Shown: piece after piece, positions 17,242 through 26,740 of the stretch
Numbering within the stretch: position 1 is the first letter of the stretch
Layout: each line of letters starts with the position of its first letter
Assembly: GCF_024199795.1 (NCBI RefSeq)
Contig: NZ_JANADK010000001.1
Location: 1,860,001 to 1,924,000, forward strand
DNA from: Bradyrhizobium sp. CCGB01
Lineage (GTDB): Bacteria > Pseudomonadota > Alphaproteobacteria > Rhizobiales > Xanthobacteraceae
DNA length: 64,000 nt
Direction: 5' to 3'
Notes under the pieces: model-generated
The model's database searches: none
Seen by the model: only the letters and a program-made list of their open reading frames with translations
Told to the model about the DNA's origin: nothing
Program-made: the position numbers and the translations under genes

Positions 17242-18438
17242 ATGCACAGCACCAGACGTCTGCCGCGCGCGAGGGCATATCTGGCAGCGGCCGCATTCCT
17301 CTCGCTAACGCTTGATGGCGTTGCCGCGCAGCGAGGCGCGGAACTGCCTCCGCCAACGGTCAGCGTGATCGAAGTCAATGCGCATCCCGTTCCGGTCGTG
17401 AACGAGCTTCCGGGACGCGTCGCTGCGACGCGTATCTCCGAGGTTCGCGCGCGTGTTTCCGGAATCCTTCAGGCGCGTGTGTTCACGCAGGGTACTCCGG
17501 TCAAGGAAGGCGACCTCCTTTACCGCATCGATCCGAAGCTCTTCCGGGTGCGCGTGGCGAGCGCCGAAGCCTCGCTGCGCCGAGCCAGGGCCGTTCAGCA
17601 AAATGCGAGTCAGCAGTTCGAGCGCCAGAAGATTCTTCACGAGCGCGACGCCACCAGCGGTGTGAACCTGGATGCGGCAACCGCGACACTTGCCCAGGCC
17701 GATGCCGACGTTGCATTGGCCGAAGCTGCGCTCGCCGAGACGAAGATCAATCTCGACCACACCGAGGTTCGCGCGCCAATCAGTGGCCTCATCGGCGGCG
17801 CTCTCGTCACTGAGGGCGCGCTTGTCACCGCCGACGGAACGCAGAATCTGGCGCTGATCCAGCAGGTGGATTCGGTCTATATCGACTTCACGCAATCGGC
17901 GCAGGAGTTGCTCGCACTGAAGCGCGCGGTTGAGGAAGGCAAGCTCGCCAGCCCGGCGCCGGGAGAGGCTCGGGTCGAGCTCGTTTTCGACGACGGCAGC
18001 CTCTATCCGGAAGCGGGGCGGTTGCTGTTCGCGAGCGCCAGCGTCGATCCCACCACCGGGCAGGTCACTCTGCGCGCCCAGTTCTCCAACCCGAAGCACG
18101 ACCTGCTGCCCGGCATGTTTGTTCGGGTGCGAACCGCGCAGGCAGTTCGCGAGGGCGCGATCACCATCCCTCAGCGTGCCGTAACCCGGGCACGCGACGG
18201 CAGGGCGCAGGTCTATCTCGTATCGGAAGGCGGGATTGCAGAGGCGCGTGACATCGAACTTGGACGGGCGCTCGACTCGGAATGGGTCGTCGAGGCCGGC
18301 CTAAAGGAGGGAGAGCGGGTCGTCGTCGAAGGCCTGCAGAAGGTCCACTCGGGCGGCAAGGTTGTGCCGGAGTCAAGGAAGCCTGCCGACCGGGAAGCAG
18401 GAATCTCTGCCGAGCAACCGAACAACCGAACAAGGTAA
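17242..18438 (+). CDS. RND efflux periplasmic adaptor (membrane fusion protein)
   Basis: The 398-residue protein has a signal segment (RAYLAAAAFLSLTLDGVAAQ), then the first lipoyl half (VRARVSGILQARVFTQGTPV, LLYRIDP), a long helical hairpin (about residues 95-165, EASLRRARAVQQNASQQFER), the second lipoyl half (INLDHTEVRAPISGLIGG), a beta-barrel domain and a membrane-proximal domain (AITIPQRAVTR). This is the AcrA/MexA layout and length. It links the inner-membrane pump to an outer-membrane channel. The pump gene starts 4 bases after its stop, so the two form an operon, likely under the palindrome at 17170. Substrates cannot be read from sequence. Confidence 0.92.
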   Translation: MHSTRRLPRARAYLAAAAFLSLTLDGVAAQRGAELPPPTVSVIEVNAHPVPVVNELPGRVAATRISEVRARVSGILQARVFTQGTPVKEGDLLYRIDPKLFRVRVASAEASLRRARAVQQNASQQFERQKILHERDATSGVNLDAATATLAQADADVALAEAALAETKINLDHTEVRAPISGLIGGALVTEGALVTADGTQNLALIQQVDSVYIDFTQSAQELLALKRAVEEGKLASPAPGEARVELVFDDGSLYPEAGRLLFASASVDPTTGQVTLRAQFSNPKHDLLPGMFVRVRTAQAVREGAITIPQRAVTRARDGRAQVYLVSEGGIAEARDIELGRALDSEWVVEAGLKEGERVVVEGLQKVHSGGKVVPESRKPADREAGISAEQPNNRTR

Positions 18439-18442
18439 GTTG

Positions 18443-21400
18443 ATGCCGCACTTCTTCATCAGGCGGCCGGTCCTGGCCTGGGTTTTTGCCCTGTTCATCT
18501 CCATTGCCGGCGTCATTGCGATTCCGCTGCTGCCGGTCGCGCAGTACCCCAAGGTCGCGCCGCCGCAACTGACGATTTCGACTTCGTATCCGGGGGCCTC
18601 GCCGCAGGAACTCTATCAGGGGGTCACGCGCCTGATCGAGGAGGAACTGAATGGCGCCGCCAGATTGATGTATTTCGAATCGACTTCGGACGCGTCAGGC
18701 TCGATCAGCATCAACGTATCTTTTGAGGCCGGCACAAGCGTCGAGCAGGCTTCGGTCGACGTGCAGAATAGGCTCCGGCGAATTCAATCCCGACTGCCGG
18801 CGGCGGTGACCGCGCAGGGCGTGACAGTGGAAGAGGCTTCAGCCGGGTTCCTCATGATCGTGTCGCTGACGTCCACCGACGGCAAGGTTGATGAAGTCGG
18901 GCTCGGCGACTACTTCAGTCGCAACGTCCTTGGCGAACTGCGCCGTCTTGGCGGAGTAGGGCGCGCGCAGCTGTTCGCCGCTCAACGCGCGATGCGCGTC
19001 TGGATCGATCCAGACAAGATGGTCGGCGTCAGGCTGACTGCCGCCGACATCAACAATGCGGTCCTGGCACAAAATGCCCAGGTTGCGGCCGGGCAGATCG
19101 GCGCATCACCGAATCCAGTCACGACCGACCTGACGGCGACCGTTCTCATCAAGGGGCAGCTCGCCAACGTCGAAGAATTCGGCAATATCGTTCTGCGGGC
19201 AAATCCGGACGGCAGCACGGTCCGGCTCAAGGATGTTGCGCGTCTCGAACTCGGCGCCGAGAACTACAACTTTTCCAGCCGCCTGAACGGCCAGCCGAGC
19301 GCAGCCGTCGGCATCCAGCTTTCCGGTAGCGGCAATGCGGTTGCGACGTCGCGTGCCGTCCACGCGAAAATGGAGGAATTGTCGCGGTTCTTCCCGCCCG
19401 GTGTGAAATACTCAGTGCCCTACGACACCAGTCCCTTCGTCGCCGCCTCGATCGAGAAAGTGCTGGAGACGTTGCTCGAAGCGGTGGCGCTCGTGTTCGT
19501 GGTAATGTTCGTCTTCCTGCAGAACTTCCGCTATACGCTGATCCCGACGCTCGTCGTGCCGATCGCGTTGCTCGGCACCGGCGCGGTCATGCTGGCGGCG
19601 GGGTTCTCCATCAACGTCCTGACCATGTTCGCGATGGTGCTCGCGATCGGAATCCTTGTCGATGACACCATCGTCGTCATCGAGAACGTCGAGCGTATTA
19701 TGGCCGAGGAGGGCCTGTCACCGAAGGCCGCCACCAAAAAGGCTATGAACCAAATCACGGGGGCCATCCTCGGGATCACGCTCGTTCTTTCCTCCGTCTT
19801 CGTTCCGATGGCGTTCTTCCCTGGCTCGACGGGCATCATCTATCGCCAGTTCAGCCTGACCATGGTCGTTTCGATCCTGTTCTCGGCATTTCTGGCGCTG
19901 TCGCTAACGCCGGCACTTTGCGCGAGCTTCCTCAAACCGATCAAGCATGGTTATCATGAGAAGGGAGGAATTGGGCGCTGGTTCAACCGCAACTTCGAAG
20001 CATTGACCGACCGCTACACCGGCGCTGCAAGCGGTAGCGTGCGGAGCGCCGGACGCATGATGATGATCTACCTTGCCCTGGTCATCGGCCTTGGCTGCTT
20101 TTTCGTCAGCCTCCCCAGCGCCTTCCTCCCAAATGAGGACCAGAGCTATCTGGTCGTCGACATTCAGGGCCCGCCGGAATCCAGCGCCAACCGGACCCTG
20201 GCGTCGATCAAGCAGATCGAGGCGCTTCTCAAGTCTGAGCCTGCCATACGCGATATCGTGGCCATTCAGGGATACAGCTTCTCGGGCAACGGCGCGAACG
20301 CCGCCTTGATGTTCGTCACCCTCAAAAACTGGAGCGAGCGGGGCGAGGGCCAGGCCGCCCAGGAGATTGCCGACCGGGCCAACGGGCAATTGCTTACATT
20401 GAAGGACGCGACCAGCTTCGCGCTTTCACCGCCGCCGATCGAGGGCTTCGGCAACACTAGCGGCTTTGCCTTTCGGCTTCAGGATCGCAAGGGTCTGGGT
20501 CAGGCAGCACTGGCGGAAGCGGCGGCCGAGTTGATTGAGAAGGCCGCCAAGAGTCAGATGCTAGCAGGCCTTCGTATTGAAGGATTGTCCGACGCCGCGC
20601 AAGTGTTGCTCATTATCGATCGCGAAAAGGCCAACACGTTCGGCGTGACCTTCGCCGACATCAACAACTCCATCACAGCCAATCTCGGATCGTCCTACAT
20701 TAACGACTTCCCGAACGCCGGTCGCATGCAGCGGGTCATCATCCAGGCTCGGGGGTACGACCGGCTTCGGGTGGAGGATCTGCTGAAGCTCAACGTCCGC
20801 AATGCGAGCGGCGGGATGGTGCCCTTATCCTCGTTTGCCATGGCGCAGTGGCGGAAGGGCCCGCCGCAGATCGTTGGATATAACGGTTATCCGACGGTGC
20901 GCATCGCGGGCGAGCCGGCTGCAGGTCATTCGTCGGGTGCAGCGGTCGCCGAGATGGAAAGACTTGTCTCCGAGTTGCCGAATGGTATCGGTTCCGAATG
21001 GACCGGGCAGTCGCTGGAAGAGATCAAATCAGGATCGCAGGCGCCAATTCTGTTCGGCCTAAGCATCCTCTTCGTCTTCCTGCTGCTCGCCGGCCTCTAC
21101 GAAAGCTGGTCGATCCCGCTCTCAGTGATGCTCGTCGTGCCGCTTGGCGCAATCGGTTGCGTCTTGGCCGTGATGCTCCGCGGATTGCCGAACGACCTCT
21201 ACTTCAAGGTCGGACTGATCGCCATCATCGGCCTGTCAGCGAAGAATGCCATCCTTATCGTCGAGTTTGCCAAGGACTACTACGCTGAAGGCCAATCGCT
21301 AGCTGATGCCGTAGTTGAGGCCGCTCGCGTCCGCTTCCGGCCCATCATCATGACGTCTCTCGCCTTCACGCTCGGCGTCGTCCCGTTCGCCATCGCATCG

Positions 21401-21550
21401 GGCGCCAGCGCAGCTAGCCAGAATGCTATCGGGACCGGCGTTCTCGGCGGCATGATCTCGGCGACGGTTCTTGCGATCTTCTTTGTCCCCGCCTTCTTCG
21501 CGTTCATTCTGCGAGTGATGCGGACAAGAAGGACGGGCTTCGAACGATGA
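18443..21550 (+). CDS. RND multidrug efflux pump, inner-membrane permease (HAE1 family)
   Basis: A 1035-residue AcrB/MexB-type pump. It starts at the ATG at 18443 (PHFFIRRPVLAWVFALFISI, the conserved RND N-terminus) behind AAGGTAAG. The TM4 proton-relay pair appears in GILVDDTIVVIENVER and the TM10 lysine in LSAKNAILIVEFAKDYY. It has two large periplasmic loops and twelve membrane segments by eye. It exports drugs or plant compounds using proton influx, as a trimer with the adaptor upstream. No outer-membrane TolC-type gene follows; an IS remnant lies right behind the stop, so the channel was either lost or is supplied from elsewhere. The reading frame is intact. Confidence 0.93.
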   Translation: MPHFFIRRPVLAWVFALFISIAGVIAIPLLPVAQYPKVAPPQLTISTSYPGASPQELYQGVTRLIEEELNGAARLMYFESTSDASGSISINVSFEAGTSVEQASVDVQNRLRRIQSRLPAAVTAQGVTVEEASAGFLMIVSLTSTDGKVDEVGLGDYFSRNVLGELRRLGGVGRAQLFAAQRAMRVWIDPDKMVGVRLTAADINNAVLAQNAQVAAGQIGASPNPVTTDLTATVLIKGQLANVEEFGNIVLRANPDGSTVRLKDVARLELGAENYNFSSRLNGQPSAAVGIQLSGSGNAVATSRAVHAKMEELSRFFPPGVKYSVPYDTSPFVAASIEKVLETLLEAVALVFVVMFVFLQNFRYTLIPTLVVPIALLGTGAVMLAAGFSINVLTMFAMVLAIGILVDDTIVVIENVERIMAEEGLSPKAATKKAMNQITGAILGITLVLSSVFVPMAFFPGSTGIIYRQFSLTMVVSILFSAFLALSLTPALCASFLKPIKHGYHEKGGIGRWFNRNFEALTDRYTGAASGSVRSAGRMMMIYLALVIGLGCFFVSLPSAFLPNEDQSYLVVDIQGPPESSANRTLASIKQIEALLKSEPAIRDIVAIQGYSFSGNGANAALMFVTLKNWSERGEGQAAQEIADRANGQLLTLKDATSFALSPPPIEGFGNTSGFAFRLQDRKGLGQAALAEAAAELIEKAAKSQMLAGLRIEGLSDAAQVLLIIDREKANTFGVTFADINNSITANLGSSYINDFPNAGRMQRVIIQARGYDRLRVEDLLKLNVRNASGGMVPLSSFAMAQWRKGPPQIVGYNGYPTVRIAGEPAAGHSSGAAVAEMERLVSELPNGIGSEWTGQSLEEIKSGSQAPILFGLSILFVFLLLAGLYESWSIPLSVMLVVPLGAIGCVLAVMLRGLPNDLYFKVGLIAIIGLSAKNAILIVEFAKDYYAEGQSLADAVVEAARVRFRPIIMTSLAFTLGVVPFAIASGASAASQNAIGTGVLGGMISATVLAIFFVPAFFAFILRVMRTRRTGFER

Positions 21551-21594
21551 TGCTGCAGTCGAGCTTCGTTTGCTGTTCGCCGTCAACGCCTGTG

Positions 21595-21800
21595 AGACAA
21601 ATTGAGGGATTTTGCGGAAGGAGGATGCGCCGCCTGGGGCGAAACGGCGCGCGCGTCGACCTCTGGCGAGGTGAAGGATCTCCGCCGAGAGACTGTGGCC
21701 TTGAAGGGGGCCGTGGCCGATCTGACTATGGAGAACCGGCTGCTCAAAAAAGCACGAACGGCGATGGGGAGGACGAGGCATGAGATATCCCGCCTCCGCG
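21595..21800 (+). mobile_element. IS3-family OrfA fragment
   Basis: The plus strand reads LRDFAEGGCAAWGE, SGEVKDLRRETVALKGAVAD and LTMENRLLKKA, ending in a Met-Gly-Arg stretch and a next ATG with RYPAS. This is the C-terminal leucine-rich part of an IS3 OrfA and the first codons of OrfB. It is cut at about 21800 by a different IS remnant, and it sits 45 bases after the RND pump stop. Confidence 0.65.
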
Positions 21801-22318
21801 ATCGGTCTGCCAGCGCATGCTTGGCACAAGATCACGTGGCGTGAGGGCACGGCAGAACCGCTGTCTTCGCGTTTTGCCCGTGTGCGCGTCCGTCTGTCAC
21901 ATCGAGATTACTGGCTCGCCGAATGCCGGCACGAGGAATGGCTGCTGATCGAGTGGCTGAGGGCGAGGCAGCACCAACCAAATATTGGTTTTCAACGCTT
22001 GCGGTCAACATTGTATTTCGTCGGCTGGTCGATATTGCAGCAAGCTGCGCTGGCGCATCGAGCGCGACTACCACGAACTCAAATAGGAGTTTGGCCTTGG
22101 TCACTTCGAGGGGCGAAGCTGGCGTGGCTTCCACGACCACGCAACATTGTGCATTGCCGCCTGCGGATTTCTAGTCTCCGAGCGAGAGACGAGTCCCTCT
22201 CAGAAACAGCCGCCACCAAGCCTTCAAGGAAGTTGCTATTCCCGAAACCTATCGGCCGAGGGGATCCGCCATTGCGGCCTGAACGGCACGTCCCGAATTC
22301 GATTGCGACCGTCCGATG
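21800..22318 (+). mobile_element. IS701-like transposase, C-terminal remnant
   Basis: In order across frames: LPAHAWHKITWREGTAEPLS, SRFARVRVRLSHRDYWLAE, EEWLLIEW, APTKYWFSTL, then KLRWRIERDYHELKQ and LGHFEGRSWRGFHHHATLC followed by FLVSERETS. The 'LRWxIERDYxELKxExGLxxFEGRxWxGxHHH' block is the YREK/Glu catalytic region of IS701-type DDE transposases. At least two frameshifts are present and the N-terminal two thirds are missing. Confidence 0.75.
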
Positions 22319-23079
22319 AAGATTGAGCGCTGCGCTCGTCGTCACACTATCTCGATGCCCTTGTTGCATCAGGGCAATCTCAAGTCAAAGTAGCTAAGGA
22401 AATTTATGACGCAGTAAGACTAGGATGTGCAGACATTATGCGAGTGAAGTGTGTGGACCACCGTTAGAAAGGTCACACCTGTCCTCATTAGACCGTATGT
22501 TCGCCCTCTGAGGTGACGTCTTTCGGGTCGGCTCGAATGCTTCCTGCTCTTTCGGGTGTGCAAGCTTAAACCTCCGGTACAGACGTTGCGATAAGCTTGG
22601 CGAAGAAGGATTGCGGCTCCCAATCTTGCCCTTCGCGGAATAGTACATGATCGGCCGATGGGCGCGCTTGTCTCCCTCGACTATCGGGACCAAGCGCTCA
22701 AACTGTTCGAACTGGACAAAGCTCGGGCCCGGGAAGGGCACGGATGTTGTCCCTCACGGCTGCCGAGCTTGGCAAAGATGGCGGTGCTGCCTTATCGAAG
22801 TTCAAGGACCCTGATCGGTATTGTGGCGCCCCGGCTGCGCCAGCTGTCGGTCTTGAGACCAATGTCAGCAATTTGACCTACACGCCACCACGAAGTGCCT
22901 CCATAACCTACGAATTCACTTCGGCACGTAACTTGCTCAGTTCACCGCATCATCAACAATCGCAGTGCGATGATCTTCGGGACGGACTTGGCGCAACTCG
23001 CTGTTAGCGTCTGGTCCGCCCGACGGATGCTGAGGCGATAAGTTAAGGGCGCTCGGTTGTGGACGAAGAAAACGCAGGG
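22319..23079. other. about 750 bp without a confident gene
   Basis: A minus-strand frame at 22436-22741 encodes a Ser/Arg-rich sequence with some protein-like segments (YYSAKGKIGSRNP, LYRRFKLAHPKEQEAF) but no recognised family and no clear start signal. At 22734-22748 GGGCACGGATGTTGT resembles a -24/-12 element except for its first base and the final C; it is too far (about 330 bp) from the next gene to call. Otherwise nothing was seen. Confidence 0.35.
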
Positions 23080-24783
23080 ATGTGTCTGCTGCGATCTCGA
23101 GTTCTTCTTTTTGGAGCGACGACAATTGCGCTCGTCGCAAGCGACGCAGCCAATGCGGCAGACCTTGTGCCAGTAGTGAACCTGCCAGCGGCGGTGTGGA
23201 GCTGGTCCGGGGGGTATATTGGCGGCCACGTCGGAGGCGGCTACGGCCGAACCTCCTTCAGCAATCCGTACGGTCCTTCAATCTATGGCGACGTCGTCGA
23301 TACCCCAGTATTCCTCGCAGGTGGTCAGGTCGGGTACAACTGGCAGAACAACGGCTGGGTGTTTGGCGTCGAACTTGATGTCAGCGGTGATGTCTCCGAC
23401 GGCACAAATACCTGCCTCGCCGCGTCCGGCTTTCTCGTGAGCGCAAACTGCAAGGCAGGTCCCAACGTATTTGTTACCGGGACCGGTCGCGTCGGTTACG
23501 CGTTTGGCGCGCTGGGTCACACGCTGGCCTATCTCAAGGGGGGCGTTGCTTGGCAAAACAATCGCGGCCACATCTTTAACAACTTTGAAGGCCTCGCGCC
23601 ACAGCAGAAGACCGACTTCGACTATGGTCGCCTCGGTGGCATCATCGGGCTGGGCGCCGAGCAAGCGCTTACGCCTGCATGGTCGGTCAAAGTAGAGTAC
23701 GACTATCTGCATTTTGGTGGGCCGAGTGTCGCTACTCCTCCCACCGTGCAGTCTCCGCCGTTTGAGATTCTTCCGGCGAATACAACGGGCCTATCCAGCA
23801 ATTATCACATCGCAAAAATCGGATTGAACTACCACTTTGGAGCCGCCCCGTGGACGCAGTGGTCCGATGCACCGCTGTACGCGAAAGCGCCCGCCGGCGC
23901 GCCGCCGATTGCTTACGCCGCCGGTTGGTTGTTCGAAGGCGGATCGCGGCTCTGGCTCAGCCGGGGACGATTCCAATGGAACGCTAGCGCTGTGCCCCTC
24001 GAGATCGCTACTGGAGATCCTAACATTCTTATATCAAGGCTCACCTACCACGGCCTCGACGGGCTTTCCGGGGACGCATTTGGCCGTGTTGATAGCCCGT
24101 GGGGAGTATTCCTGAAGGGCAATATTGGCCTTGGACGCTTCAACAAAGGAAACATGAATGATGAAGATTGGGGCTCGCCCTATGTCAACACGATATCAGG
24201 CCAGGCAAACGGGAGGTTCAGCTATTACACGGGCGATGCCGGTTACGATTTCTTGCGCGGCGCCGACTACAAGTTCGGCGGATTTATCGGCTGGAGCTAC
24301 TACGAACAGAGCTCCGACTCGAGGGGGTGTGTACAGATCGCCAACCCGATGACTAGATGCCTGCCACCCGGCGACGCCAGGGTCGTTGGCAGCCAGAATA
24401 TTCAGTGGAATGCGCCTCGCATCGGCCTAAGTGCCGAAACCATGCTCACCGAGCAATGGCGTTTGAGCACGGACGTCGCTTACCTGCCCTGGGTCGATTT
24501 CAAAGGGCGTGACAATCATCTCTTGCGCCCGACGACCACCTTCGCTGAACAACGCGGGAATGGTGGCGGCGGCGTCCATATTGAAGGCGTGTTATCCTAC
24601 TTCATCACCAAACACTTCAGCGTCGGCGTCGGCGCGCGCTACTGGGCCATGTGGACCAAAAAAGACAGCGAAGTGACATGCACAGGCTGTGGTGGCCCGG
24701 GAATCACCACTGGGACTCAGTTCTCCAAATTCAGTATGGAGCGCTGGGGTACGTTTTTTCAGGCTTCCTATAGGTTCGATTGA
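23080..24783 (+). CDS. two-domain outer-membrane beta-barrel protein
   Basis: The 567-residue product has a signal peptide (LLFGATTIALVASDAANA, cut before ADLVPV). Residues of about 35-255 form an Omp25/RopB-type eight-strand barrel (GGYIGGHVGGGYGR, GGQVGYNWQNNGWVFGVELD, RVGYAF, LAYLKGGVAW, KVEYDYLHFG, KIGLNYHFG). Residues of about 270-567 look like a second barrel with omptin-like repeats (GWLFEGGSRLWLSRGRFQWN, SRLTYHGLDG, GVFLKGNIGLG, GGFIGWSYYEQ) and end in a Phe-Asp after SYRF. The Omp25-type barrel alone is usually about 220-280 residues, so this is a fusion. The ATG at 23080 was preferred to the GTG at 23059 because it directly opens the signal peptide. It probably lies in the outer membrane; activity is unknown. 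Confidence 0.8.
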   Translation: MCLLRSRVLLFGATTIALVASDAANAADLVPVVNLPAAVWSWSGGYIGGHVGGGYGRTSFSNPYGPSIYGDVVDTPVFLAGGQVGYNWQNNGWVFGVELDVSGDVSDGTNTCLAASGFLVSANCKAGPNVFVTGTGRVGYAFGALGHTLAYLKGGVAWQNNRGHIFNNFEGLAPQQKTDFDYGRLGGIIGLGAEQALTPAWSVKVEYDYLHFGGPSVATPPTVQSPPFEILPANTTGLSSNYHIAKIGLNYHFGAAPWTQWSDAPLYAKAPAGAPPIAYAAGWLFEGGSRLWLSRGRFQWNASAVPLEIATGDPNILISRLTYHGLDGLSGDAFGRVDSPWGVFLKGNIGLGRFNKGNMNDEDWGSPYVNTISGQANGRFSYYTGDAGYDFLRGADYKFGGFIGWSYYEQSSDSRGCVQIANPMTRCLPPGDARVVGSQNIQWNAPRIGLSAETMLTEQWRLSTDVAYLPWVDFKGRDNHLLRPTTTFAEQRGNGGGGVHIEGVLSYFITKHFSVGVGARYWAMWTKKDSEVTCTGCGGPGITTGTQFSKFSMERWGTFFQASYRFD

Positions 24784-25035
24784 AATGATCAGCGAAGCTC
24801 CGAGCATTCCACGCCATCCTGAAGCGTTTGTAACCGGTATGAGACGTTTCGGTGCTAACGTTCTGCCGCGGTATCCTACATCGTGGCGTATGGTGCGACC
24901 GTCGGAAAAGAGGCACCGGGAGCACGAAGGTGCGGGCAGGCCGATACACACGATGAGCCGAGAGCTCGAGTTAGGGTCTGGACCTAGTTAGCGAACTCTG
25001 ATTCCCTCGAGTCAGATTGATTCCGCGGGGGACTT

Positions 25036-25149
25036 CGATGCGCAAAGGACCGTCTGGCTCAATGATAAGCAATGGGCTCTGATAGAGCCGCATTCGCCAA
25101 CGAACCAGACCGGTTCGGAGCGCGACGACGATCGACGCAACATTAGCGG
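25036..25149 (+). mobile_element. IS5-family transposase N-terminal fragment
   Basis: The plus strand reads VWLNDKQWALIEPHSPTNQT and ERDDDRRNISG, the typical first 40 residues of IS5-family transposases ('LTDEQWALIEPHLP...DDRRxISGI'). It stops abruptly at about 25150. It is not the same as the IS5-like unit at 14746. The rest of the element is missing. Confidence 0.65.
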
Positions 25150-25376
25150 AGAATTTCGATTTCTCGATTCCTAGAAGCGTGCGCACACCTTCTCACTCGA
25201 ATGGCTCTTCGCGAAGATTGATCGCAGCCTCCACAAGGCGCAGAGATTGAAGCTGATTCCCTGCCGTGAGAATTCCATCAAGCTGTGTCTTGAATGGCTT
25301 GTCCTCGTCAGATAATTTGAAACTGATTAGGCGGTTTGGGAAGGGAGGCTCTAGTTCATGCGGGTTAGAGTTTAAA

Positions 25377-25900
25377 CGGCCTGCAACCGATGCTGCAAGC
25401 GTCGGTTTGTGGTGTCGCGCTTGATGCGGTTGCGCTCTGCAAGGATCGCCTCGGCCCTGCCGAAGTAGAAGTCGGCTGGTGTGAGGTTGTCGATGCTCTC
25501 GTGGTAGCGAACGTGATTGTAGTGCTCGACAAAGGCCCCTACCTGCCGTTCGAGATCGCCAGAAGGGTAGTAATTGTCGAGCAGAATGCGGTTCTTCAGG
25601 GTCTGATGCCAGCGCTCGATCTTCCCCGATGATACCGAGCGCCTTGGACATGCTGCATGCCCTTCTGGTCGAGCCACATGGCCAGATCGTCTGCCACGTA
25701 ACTTGAGCCATTGTCGCTCAAAGCCTTGTGACGGTGATGTGGTCGAAGCCGGACGCTGCGAGTGCCTGATCGAGCGTGGCCGTGACGTCGGAGGCGCACA
25801 TGGTCGGACCAAGCCTCCAGGCCACGTTGTAGCGCGAGAAGTCGTCGAGCACGGTCGAGAGATAGTACCAACCCCGCTGGTGATCTTGAATGGAGTAAGA
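25377..25900 (-). mobile_element. IS3-family transposase OrfB, C-terminal integrase remnant
   Basis: Over two or three frames the minus strand reads GWYYLSTVLDDFSRYNVAWR, LGPTMCASDVTATLDQALAA, SDNGSSYVADDLAMWLDQKG, then IERWHQTLKNRILLDNYYPS, ERQVGAFVEHYNHVRYHESI and the C-terminus at 25377. The catalytic Asp (LSDNGSSYV) and Glu helix region can be seen, but frameshifts near 25630 and 25720 break it, and everything before the core is missing. The same IS type left the fragment at 1075-1320. Confidence 0.85.
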
Positions 25901-25959
25901 AGCGCACGAGCGCTTCTCCTCCCCGAACCTATGGGCACCTTTCAGCGCATACGGCTCTC

Positions 25960-26740
25960 CGTTCAAGTCTGGCCCGTGGCCGTTGCGACATCAATGATAT
26001 CGCGAGGTGATGGTCTTCCTGGGCTCCTCCCTGAAGATGTAGGGATTTGCTTCCGGGTTTCTCCATCGGAACTGCTTCTTTGGACTGGATACCAATCGGT
26101 GCAATGCTCCCGACACGGGCCTCGTTCACGACCCCGTGGACAAACCTGGTCTTGGCCTGCCCAGCGACTGGTGCTCGATACCAGCTTCGCATCAATGGTT
26201 TGATGCGATTCCGATACTTTCTCGCAAGCCAGAGCGCCGTTTTCCAAAACACGACATGATCGACGTGCCGTAACGTGGTCGCAGTGAAGTTCGTGTACTT
26301 GTAGAAGGCCGCCGAGCCCCGCAGTTGGCGGTTCAGGCGGCCCCGTATCGACCTTGGCAAGATCATGGTCACCAGAGAGGACCTTCGACAATCTTCGTGC
26401 GAATGCCTTGGCCTTCTCTTTGGGTATGGTCGTGACGACCGCCATCCGCCCGCTTGATCCCCGTTTGCGAATGATCCGATGCCCCAGAAAGACGAAGCCA
26501 TCGTTGACGTGGGTGATATGGGTTTTCTCCATATTCAGCGTCAACTTGCCTTCCAGAAAGGCCCGGCACTCCTTGCGGACGGCCTCAGCATAGGCGTTCG
26601 TCCCTTTGACGATGACGTCAGCATAGCGACAATAGGCTACAGCAGGTTTCCACTCGCGGTTCTCGCGAACCGTGATCGGACGCACCTGTTGAATGCCGAT
26701 AGCACTGCGACCGCATGACGGCTGCGGCTTCATCAAGGCC
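25960..26740 (-). mobile_element. group II intron reverse transcriptase/maturase remnant
   Basis: The frame from 26740 reads WKPAVAYCRYADVIVKG, KECRAFLEGKLTLNMEKTHI and DGFVFLGHRIIRKRG, the reverse-transcriptase palm and thumb of an LtrA-type protein. The catalytic YADD box is YADV here, and it follows directly on what should be upstream domain text, so domains RT0-RT4 are missing. After a slip near 26345 the maturase X domain continues in another frame (RQLRGSAAFYKYTNFTATTL, WLARKYRNRIKPLM). The protein is dead through truncation, the altered box and the frameshift. Intron RNA domains V and VI were not identified. Confidence 0.8.

Noticed and set aside
22734..22748. GGGCACGGATGTTGT as a sigma-54 promoter
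   Set aside because: The -12 element lacks the conserved GC, the first base is wrong, and the next gene starts about 330 bp away.
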